This document shows positions 20,601-21,917 of a stretch of DNA of 21,917 nt, piece by piece (the stretch's first letter is position 1; each line of letters starts with the position of its first letter). Below the pieces are notes generated by a model. The model was given only the letters and a program-made list of their open reading frames with translations, did no database searches and had not been told where the DNA came from. Source of the DNA: Ophiothrix spiculata (lineage: Eukaryota > Echinodermata > Ophiuroidea > Amphilepidida > Ophiotrichidae); NCBI GenBank assembly GCA_000969725.1, contig JXSR01S044445.1; one strand, written 5' to 3'. The position numbers were made by a program, and so were the translations under genes.

Positions 20601-20944
20601 CCAAGCCAGGTCTGAGGCTCTCCCAAAAATGGCATTACCGTGCAATACATAGGCCAATTAGCTGGCCTATGTGACAGGAATAAATTTAATATAATCATGT
20701 TATCTCCTTTGTACCATTGCTGTTATTTTTAACTAAACATCCATATTGCCTTTGTTTGATTCATATCTTTTACTAACTTTTTCAGTCATGTGAAAACTGC
20801 ATAGTGTGTTGGAAACCAGGGACAGTATCCCAGCCTATAGATAAACTCAAACCAGGGGATTCTACAGTGACTGTTTTACATAAATTTGAATACTTGCAAT
20901 GTGATATTTGGTACATGAGATTTAGCGTAGATTATTCCAAAAAG
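5591..20944 (+). CDS. EED: EED, Polycomb repressive complex 2 WD40 subunit (partial, eight exons)
   Basis: EED is the seven-bladed WD40 propeller of PRC2. It binds H3K27me3 and the N-terminal helix of EZH1/2 in the nucleus and stimulates H3K27 methylation. Eight exons join into 342 codons without a stop or frame break, all with GT donors and AG acceptors. From memory of human EED (441 residues), the frame matches closely. The four aromatic-cage residues known in human as F97, Y148, W364 and Y365 fall at partial residues 64, 115, 331 and 332, a constant offset of 33, so there is no net insertion or deletion through the propeller. Conserved stretches include [51 protein letters not shown] and CDIWYMRF. 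The acidic N-terminal tail is divergent. About 33 N-terminal residues (start exon) and 66 C-terminal residues (last blade) are not in the window. Confidence 0.96.
5880..6480 (+). pseudogene. LINE 3' end in EED intron, sense orientation
   Basis: From about 5880 a LINE C-terminal protein tail can be read: [20 protein letters not shown], then after a one-base shift near 5955 [36 protein letters not shown] and [16 protein letters not shown], with a stop at about 6208. This is the extreme C-terminus of CR1/jockey-group proteins (R-x-x-GP-x-LWNSLP). A T-rich 3' untranslated stretch follows with (TTTA)n near 6330, an AATAAA, and a short repeated GATTACTGATCACTGATTA tail. It is strongly 5'-truncated and a separate copy from the LINE at 690-4640. 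Confidence 0.8.
6457..6462 (+). promoter_or_regulatory. AATAAA signal at LINE 3' end, sense to EED
   Basis: AATAAA sits in the LINE 3' untranslated region, about 20 bp before the tail repeat. It is in the same orientation as EED and inside the intron after exon 5591-5681, so it could act as a cryptic intronic polyadenylation site. Activity is not shown by sequence alone. Confidence 0.4.
6702..7828. mobile_element. Foldback MITE (139 bp) split by a later insertion
   Basis: The left arm (6702-6765) is CCCCTGTTTAGTTC ... GGTTTGGGTTCGTATCACA. It matches the complement of a right arm found in two pieces: 6783-6820 next to the loop, and 7811-7828 (GAACAAACAGGGGGG) beyond an inserted 986-bp element. 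The inner stem 6747-6765 / 6783-6801 is 19 bp with one mismatch. TA flanks the outer ends (6700-6701 and 7829-7830). Without the insertion and its duplicated TA, a 139-bp hairpin with arms of about 60 bp remains. Confidence 0.65.
6823..7808. mobile_element. 986-bp element with reiterated GGGGTTACTTTGGCCCA motif
   Basis: Inverted ends read CCGTA-C/A-ACTGGGGTTACTTT, with TA on both sides (6821-6822 and 7809-7810). The terminal motif GGGGTTACTTTG-A/G-CCCA recurs inside: + strand at 6832-6848 and 7025-7041; - strand at 7004-7019, 7394-7411, 7763-7780 and 7785-7802; with a decayed pair near 7086-7120. The copies at 7004-7041 form an inverted pair around GTGAT. Iterated subterminal motifs usually serve as transposase binding sites. 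No transposase frame is visible, so it is non-autonomous. The superfamily is not determined. Confidence 0.65.
7836..8256. repeat. 14-bp inverted repeat pair bracketing 421 bp
   Basis: TTTATCACTCAGTA at 7836-7849 is matched exactly by its complement at 8243-8256. It may be the ends of an old element; GAA occurs just outside both ends (a possible 3-bp duplication, weak). Within it, a 15-bp imperfect stem pairs GCGATACGAG... (about 8091) with CTTTTCGTATCAC (about 8140-8155). No coding potential. Confidence 0.35.
8537..8772 (+). CDS. EED: EED exon, basic linker and first WD blade
   Basis: Acceptor TTTCAG, donor GTATCC. It completes a split glycine codon and reads [20 protein letters not shown], the counterpart of the human basic stretch GRKSWGKGKWK. 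Then follow [35 protein letters not shown] and LLQSYIDAD. Phe at partial residue 64 (in QPIFG) equals human F97 of the trimethyl-lysine cage. The donor GTATCC is weaker than the others but keeps the frame; the human protein has the same YVDADADENF run across this boundary. Confidence 0.93.
8950..9123. mobile_element. 174-bp pogo/Tigger-type MITE
   Basis: The perfect inverted ends CAGTGGAACCTCG (8950-8962) and CGAGGTTCCACTG (9111-9123) are flanked by TA on both sides (8948-8949, 9124-9125). CAGTGGAACCTCG-type ends with TA duplication are typical of pogo/Tigger-like Tc1/mariner elements. Its interior repeats (T/A)AACACAAAA about four times in the left two thirds. Non-coding, in the intron between exons 8537-8772 and 9453-9578. 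Confidence 0.8.
9453..9578 (+). CDS. EED: EED exon, second WD blade
   Basis: Acceptor TTTCTGCAG, donor GTGAGT; 42 full codons, phase 0 at both ends. It reads [20 protein letters not shown], then [20 protein letters not shown] and IK. Tyr 115 of the partial protein (NFYTCAW) equals the cage residue Y148 of human [13 protein letters not shown] is nearly invariant among animal EED proteins. The codons upstream of 9453 in the same frame are intronic; the acceptor plus loss of similarity sets the border. Confidence 0.95.
9690..10317. mobile_element. 628-bp GTCTCGCCTG-ended element
   Basis: The ends are GTCTCGCCTG (9690-9699) and CAGGCGAGAC (10308-10317). The left end is itself a hairpin: GTCTC..CTGAAAA / TTTTCAG..GAGAC over 9690-9718. 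No clean target duplication was found. A 14-bp perfect palindrome (10321-10334) follows the right end by three bases. Short terminal inverted repeats plus a nearby 3' palindrome would also suit a Helentron-like non-autonomous element; that is only a suggestion. The interior holds a cluster of AGGTCA motifs and no coding frame. Confidence 0.5.
10020..10111 (+). promoter_or_regulatory. Cluster of AGGTCA nuclear-receptor-type half-sites
   Basis: AGGTCA occurs at 10020-10025, 10030-10035, 10038-10043, 10085-10090 and 10095-10100, with GGGTCA at 10048-10053 and AGGTCT at 10106-10111. A complementary TGACCT at 10078-10083 forms an everted pair with 10085 (one-base spacer). Two copies are preceded by CA (CAAGGTCA), the extended monomer site type for ERR/SF-1-class receptors. 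The sites belong to the 628-bp repeat, so they came with a transposon. Binding is untested. Confidence 0.4.
10321..10334. repeat. 14-bp perfect palindrome TGGTTCGCGAACCA
   Basis: Perfect dyad without spacer, three bases beyond the GTCTCGCC element. It contains TCGCGA, notable in this CpG-poor intron. It may be part of the element terminus. Confidence 0.5.
10335..10711. other. Intronic spacer without recognised features
   Basis: AT-rich EED intron sequence between two repeats. No conserved frame, RNA or repeat structure was recognised. Confidence 0.4.
10716..11068. mobile_element. 353-bp TTAA-flanked MITE with central palindrome
   Basis: TTAA at 10712-10715 and 11069-11072 flanks inverted ends AGCAATACTATAA and TTATAATATTGCT (one mismatch in 13). 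A TTAA duplication is the hallmark of piggyBac-type insertions. No transposase frame. A perfect 38-bp palindrome lies near the middle (10863-10900). Its right TTAA is only 21 bp from the TTAA that opens the next element. Confidence 0.6.
10863..10900. repeat. Perfect 38-bp palindrome
   Basis: Every base of 10863-10881 pairs with 10882-10900, with no spacer. The centre is TTCGGGATCCCGAA and the ends are TGTTGAATTAAA / TTTAATTCAACA. It sits close to the midpoint of the TTAA-flanked element. A dyad this long without any mismatch is unusual beside diverged repeats. Confidence 0.95.
11098..11679. mobile_element. Possible TTAA-flanked piggyBac-like MITE, 582 bp
   Basis: TTAA at 11094-11097 and 11680-11683 is followed inwards by CCCTTGT on the left and its complement ACAAGGG on the right. 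Only seven terminal bases match, but TTAA plus CCCTT ends is the classic piggyBac pattern. The interior includes a run of 13 G (11111-11123) and no transposase. Borders are less certain than for the neighbouring element. Confidence 0.4.
11815..11895 (-). repeat. tRNA-like SINE remnant with B box
   Basis: On the - strand GGTTCGATTCC (complement of 11832-11842) is a good RNA polymerase III B box, inside CCTGGGTTCGATTCCCAGTT, which forms a T-arm-like stem. About 45 bases upstream on the same strand TGTTGTTGAATCG is at best a decayed A box. No acceptor stem or complete cloverleaf can be drawn, so it reads as a tRNA-derived repeat rather than a tRNA gene. Confidence 0.45.
11896..12336. other. Intronic spacer, T-rich tract
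   Basis: EED intron sequence with a (GTT)n/T-rich low-complexity tract around 12229-12262. No gene or structured repeat was recognised. Confidence 0.4.
12340..12768. mobile_element. 429-bp inverted-repeat MITE with TTA flanks
   Basis: The left end CACTAGTAACCCTGAATGTC... is matched over about 42 bp by the complement of the right end (around 12727-12768), differing at roughly three positions; both include TCTGAATAAGGACAAA. TTA stands outside both ends (12337-12339 and 12769-12771), either a TTA duplication or TA with a chance T. Interior AT-rich with no transposase frame. Confidence 0.7.
12833..13847. mobile_element. 1,015-bp element with 203-bp inverted arms
   Basis: Arms 12833-13035 and 13645-13847 are inverted copies, each 203 bp, with roughly 85-90% identity by eye. 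They start TTCCGAAAAAGAAACTGG and run to ACCAATTTTGAA. TA flanks both ends (12831-12832, 13848-13849). The ~610-bp centre is less repeated and has no recognisable protein. Short open frames across the arms are mirror images of the repeat, not genes. It lies just upstream of EED exon 13955-14036. Confidence 0.8.
13955..14036 (+). CDS. EED: EED exon, third WD blade, first part
   Basis: Acceptor TTTTTACAG, donor GTAAAT. It reads [20 protein letters not shown], then LFLSVSK, ending one base into an aspartate codon. The human equivalent is [28 protein letters not shown]. The GH/D pattern of a WD40 blade is visible (A-H-G-N-A-V-N-E-L). It follows the 1,015-bp inverted-repeat element by 107 bp. Confidence 0.95.
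14074..14326. mobile_element. 253-bp MITE with 30-bp inverted ends and TA flanks
   Basis: The ends TGTGATG-G/A-CTCACCCCGAAA... match at 28 of 30 positions (14074-14103 and 14297-14326). Each includes a small inner dyad of CCCC and GGGGG. TA flanks both ends (14072-14073, 14327-14328). It begins 37 bp after EED exon 13955-14036. The centre is T-rich and non-coding. Confidence 0.75.
14368..15127. repeat. Perfect 25-bp inverted repeat bracketing 760 bp
   Basis: TTGAGAGCCACAAGGCCATA plus TTTTC at 14368-14392 is matched exactly by its complement at 15103-15127. It is probably the ends of a transposon into which the 151-bp foldback at 14460-14610 later inserted. No target duplication was found. 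The interior also has an 11-bp dyad around 14878-14902 (TGTGCATTTT / AAAATGCACA). Non-coding. Confidence 0.6.
14460..14610. mobile_element. 151-bp palindromic MITE (near-full-length hairpin)
   Basis: The left half, TGTGTCCCGCCGCGGCAAAA onwards, pairs with the right half over about 75 bp; the outer 33 bp are perfect and the inner part is about 80% paired. TA flanks both ends (14458-14459 and 14611-14612). Stem GC content is far above the neighbourhood in the outer third (CCGCCGCGGC). A transcript of either strand would form a long hairpin with a loop of only a few bases. Confidence 0.85.
15128..15587. other. Intronic spacer with solitary transposon-end-like motif
   Basis: CACCGGGTGTCCCAGAAAAA at 15141-15160 resembles the terminal repeat of some mariner-type elements, but no inverted partner was found. 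The rest is AT-rich intron ending in the T-rich polypyrimidine tract of the exon at 15588. Confidence 0.35.
15588..15679 (+). CDS. EED: EED exon, end of third and start of fourth WD blade
   Basis: Acceptor TTTGTTAG, donor GTGAGT. It completes the split Asp codon and reads [19 protein letters not shown], then [15 protein letters not shown] is the WD signature of blade 3, and GHRDEVLSA opens blade 4, as in human [16 protein letters not shown]. Ends in phase 0. Confidence 0.95.
15700..16200. repeat. 30-bp direct repeats flanking a foldback
   Basis: 15700-15729 and 16171-16200 are direct copies with 28 of 30 bases identical, ending TTTTGTGCATGATATAT. They bracket the foldback at 15760-16119 with unequal spacers (30 and 51 bp). 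A third partial copy of AAAAAGGCATTT lies at about 15737-15748. They are too long and too far from the foldback to be its target duplication. Confidence 0.8.
15760..16119. mobile_element. 360-bp foldback MITE with ~160-bp arms
   Basis: Arms 15760-15921 and 15964-16119 are inverted copies with a loop of about 42 bp. They start TGAGTGACAAATCCAAAATA and show few mismatches and short gaps. TA flanks both ends (15758-15759, 16120-16121). Sense transcription through EED would make a hairpin of roughly 160 bp. No coding capacity. Confidence 0.85.
16122..16440. other. Intronic spacer
   Basis: Apart from the second direct-repeat copy at 16171-16200, no feature was recognised. Short open frames on both strands lack any familiar motif. 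Confidence 0.4.
16441..16610. mobile_element. 170-bp imperfect foldback
   Basis: The ends ACAAATACAAC-G/A-TGG pair (16441-16454 with 16597-16610). Inner segments pair again, including AGAAGTAT with ATACTTCC and a core hairpin GATCGAGA (16503-16510) / TCTCGATC (16547-16554). The interior is unusually GC-rich for the intron. No clear target duplication: the flanks GTAGTAAA and ATAATAAA are similar but not equal. Confidence 0.6.
16611..17006. other. Intronic spacer
   Basis: AT-rich EED intron. Open frames here show no recognised motif. Nothing else was seen. Confidence 0.4.
17011..17330. mobile_element. 320-bp TTAA-flanked MITE
   Basis: TTAA at 17007-17010 and 17331-17334 encloses ends AGGAACATGGTCCGATT and the complement of the right end, AGGATCTTTGTCTGATT (about 12 of 17 identical). 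With the elements at 10716 and 19107 it shares the TTAA-AG start. Non-coding. It ends 37 bp before EED exon 17368-17501, so its right flank abuts the polypyrimidine tract. Confidence 0.5.
17368..17501 (+). CDS. EED: EED exon, fourth WD blade
   Basis: Acceptor CTTCATAG, donor GTAAGG. It reads [20 protein letters not shown], then [20 protein letters not shown] and SKSD plus two bases of Arg. [10 protein letters not shown] is a diagnostic EED motif. The segment after W ([20 protein letters not shown]) is the variable inter-blade loop and differs most from human. A strong hairpin starts 12 bp after this exon. Confidence 0.95.
17514..17618. mobile_element. Foldback with 34-bp arms next to EED 5' splice site
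   Basis: TTCAAAACTCAACCGG... at 17514-17547 pairs with 17585-17618, 31 of 34 bases complementary and one of the three others a G:U pair in RNA. Arms are rich in CCGGT/ACCGG dyads (CTGCCGGTT, AACCGGC), and the loop region has a further small dyad. It begins 12 bp after the end of exon 17368-17501. No certain target duplication. Confidence 0.8.
17691..17804. mobile_element. 114-bp foldback MITE with 34-bp arms
   Basis: GAGACAAAATCAATGCAC... at 17696-17729 pairs with 17767-17800, 32 of 34. TA at 17689-17690 and 17805-17806 is a plausible duplication. The loop of 37 bp contains AGGCCT. It lies 73 bp from the preceding hairpin, so two strong stems stand in a row after one splice donor. Confidence 0.7.
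17807..18113. other. Intronic spacer
   Basis: EED intron without recognised genes or structures, ending at the 109-bp tandem duplication. Confidence 0.4.
18114..18331. repeat. Tandem duplication, two 109-bp copies
   Basis: 18114-18222 and 18223-18331 are identical except for one base (GACTTGCT versus GACTTACT). Each copy contains two close occurrences of AAAATACGCTTTTT. Two exact units with one change point to a very recent duplication or to ongoing length variation. Intronic. Confidence 0.95.
18332..18728. other. Intronic spacer with one small hairpin
   Basis: GCAACTTG (about 18402) and CAAGTTGC (18418-18425) form an 8-bp stem, followed by GGTAACCTGTTAC. Otherwise AT-rich intron up to the acceptor at 18728. 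Confidence 0.4.
18729..18834 (+). CDS. EED: EED exon, fifth WD blade, first part
   Basis: Acceptor TATTTTGCAG, donor GTAAGG. It finishes the Arg codon and reads [20 protein letters not shown], then [31 protein letters not shown] is essentially identical to human EED. Ends in phase 0, directly continued by [11 protein letters not shown] in the next exon. Confidence 0.96.
19107..19611. mobile_element. 505-bp TTAA-flanked MITE
   Basis: TTAA at 19103-19106 and 19612-19615 encloses inverted ends AGGGGCATTGGACAA and TTGACCAATGCCCCT, 14 of 15 matching. This is the cleanest of the TTAA-flanked elements in the window and points to piggyBac-type mobilisation. The centre is AT-rich with runs of A and no transposase. 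Confidence 0.65.
19616..20785. other. Intron with a possible old transposon ORF scrap
   Basis: A short + frame at 19855-20034 starts with [11 protein letters not shown] in a good translation context (AAGATGG) and runs 59 codons. It is not recognised and not part of EED; TTGCACAAAAAGGAACACAC at 19711-19730 upstream resembles repeat-element sequence, so a decayed repeat is the likelier source. A 10-bp dyad (ACATAGGCCA / TGGCCTATGT) lies at about 20647-20671. The remainder is AT-rich intron up to the exon at 20786. Confidence 0.3.
20786..20944 (+). CDS. EED: EED exon, end of fifth and start of sixth WD blade
   Basis: Acceptor CTTTTTCAG, donor GTGAGG; 53 full codons. It reads [20 protein letters not shown], then [20 protein letters not shown] and [13 protein letters not shown]. 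Trp 331 and Tyr 332 of the partial protein (DIWYMRF) equal cage residues W364 and Y365 in human. The following exon should start with a counterpart of human MLALGNQ and was not seen in the remaining 973 bp. Confidence 0.95.
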
Positions 20945-21028
20945 GTGAGGAATCCATTAATAGAAATGGTATCATAATGGAATAGAAATTGTATTATAAT
21001 ATTCCATTTTTTGTGTTGTCTTAGATTT

Positions 21029-21917
21029 AGAGCATGTTCCCACTGAAGTCTTTGATCCTACATCGAGTCCACGACCCTAGATCTGAATCCACATTAAACA
21101 CAGTGGGAACATGTTATATGTGGTCTCGATCCTACATTAACAATGTGGTCTCGATGTGGGGTCGTGACTACCACAATTAGGTAGTCTCGATGTAGGGTCA
21201 AGCCCAGTGGGAACGCTACACACACATTTAATGTAGGGTTAAATAAATTATGTAAACAATGTGACGGTCGTATACAGTAAAGATAAAGCATACATGTATG
21301 AAAGGTGTTTGATAGTCAAAACTGCTGTTCTTAGGGACAGAGAATTTGATCAAAATTTTGCATTTAGAATTATGATTCTCTTTGCAAATGCTATGATAGT
21401 CTTTTTAATATGACTTTTGAGTCACAGTAAGCTATAGAAATATGAACAGTTTGTACTGCATCCCTGGTAGGCATACACGGGCCGGGCTCACGTAGCGGAA
21501 GACATGCATGATACGTGGCGGCGATTTCCTCATAACAAAGCTGTCTGATTCTCCGTACACACGTAATGGTGAAATACATTTTCACATTTGAGTGAAAGTC
21601 CATGTACGATGTATTTCAATGTGATTATTTGTTATGTTCATCATTAAAAAGACTGAAGCTAAAATATACCTTAAAATATAAATAATACAACAAGAATATG
21701 TCCGATAAATCGTAAACTAATAATAATTACTAGCTAGCGAGACAGATAGACCGTGTTTGTCAATTACAACATCCGGGTAAGTGGACTCGATCTAGCATTC
21801 AGTCAACAGGGAGTTTGACCTAGGATTATCAGTGCAGTGGGAACACGAATCAATGTGGACTCGATGCTGGGTCAGGATATAGGGTCTAACCCTACATTAG
21901 CAATGGGAACACACCCT
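21029..21917. repeat. Transposon-like cluster of CAGTGGGAAC and TCGATGTAGGGTC motifs
   Basis: GCATGTTCCCACTG (21032-21045) is inverted at 21101-21114. CAGTGGGAAC recurs at 21205-21214 and 21835-21844, and CAATGGGAAC at 21901-21910 near the window edge. Between them GTGG-x-CTCGAT and TGTAGGGTC variants repeat in both directions (for example 21187-21199). The left start and the last bases are approximately inverted (GTTCCCACTG versus CAATGGGAAC), so a single element of about 890 bp or more is possible. It continues past the window end. No coding frame. Confidence 0.55.

Noticed and set aside
20945..21917. Next EED exon (sixth/seventh WD blade)
   Set aside because: No frame with a counterpart of LALGNQVGKLYVWDL or IWRWDR was found; the stretch is intron and repeat.

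Overview
This window is animal nuclear DNA. It is AT-rich, with long introns, GT..AG splice sites, degraded non-LTR retrotransposons and a very high density of small DNA transposons (MITEs). The one host gene is EED, the WD40 subunit of Polycomb repressive complex 2 that reads H3K27me3. It lies on the + strand in eight exons between 5591 and 20944 and is open at both ends. The repeat style (foldback MITEs, TA- and TTAA-flanked elements, CR1/jockey-like LINEs, an AGGTCA-rich repeat) suggests a marine invertebrate, perhaps a non-vertebrate deuterostome such as an echinoderm or hemichordate. That placement is inference; nothing here fixes the species.

Layout. 1-4650 is a retrotransposon graveyard. 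A 132-bp foldback is followed by a + strand reverse-transcriptase fragment, which abuts head to head with a longer - strand LINE relic (endonuclease, reverse transcriptase, C-terminal region). Two DNA transposons have inserted into that LINE: a 362-bp TTA-flanked element and a 993-bp TA-flanked Tc1/mariner-type element with a transposase scrap. 4971-5479 is another TA-flanked inverted-repeat element. From 5591 the EED exons begin. The eight exons (91, 236, 126, 82, 92, 134, 106 and 159 bp) join in one continuous frame of 342 codons. They correspond to roughly human residues 34-375, so about 33 N-terminal and 66 C-terminal residues lie outside the window or were not found.

The EED introns hold about 15 recognisable inserted repeats: a LINE 3' end in sense orientation; a foldback split by a 986-bp element with reiterated subterminal motifs; a pogo-type MITE; a 628-bp element with a cluster of AGGTCA half-sites; four TTAA-flanked elements, one carrying a perfect 38-bp palindrome near its middle; and at least six foldbacks able to form long hairpins in the pre-mRNA (arms of about 34 to 203 bp). 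A 109-bp tandem duplication differs by one base. The last ~890 bp are a repeat cluster that runs off the window edge.

No new multi-gene system was found. The points of most interest are the nested insertions whose removal restores the interrupted host repeat, the group of TTAA-flanked elements, the load of long intronic hairpins in a single-copy Polycomb gene, and the half-site cluster.
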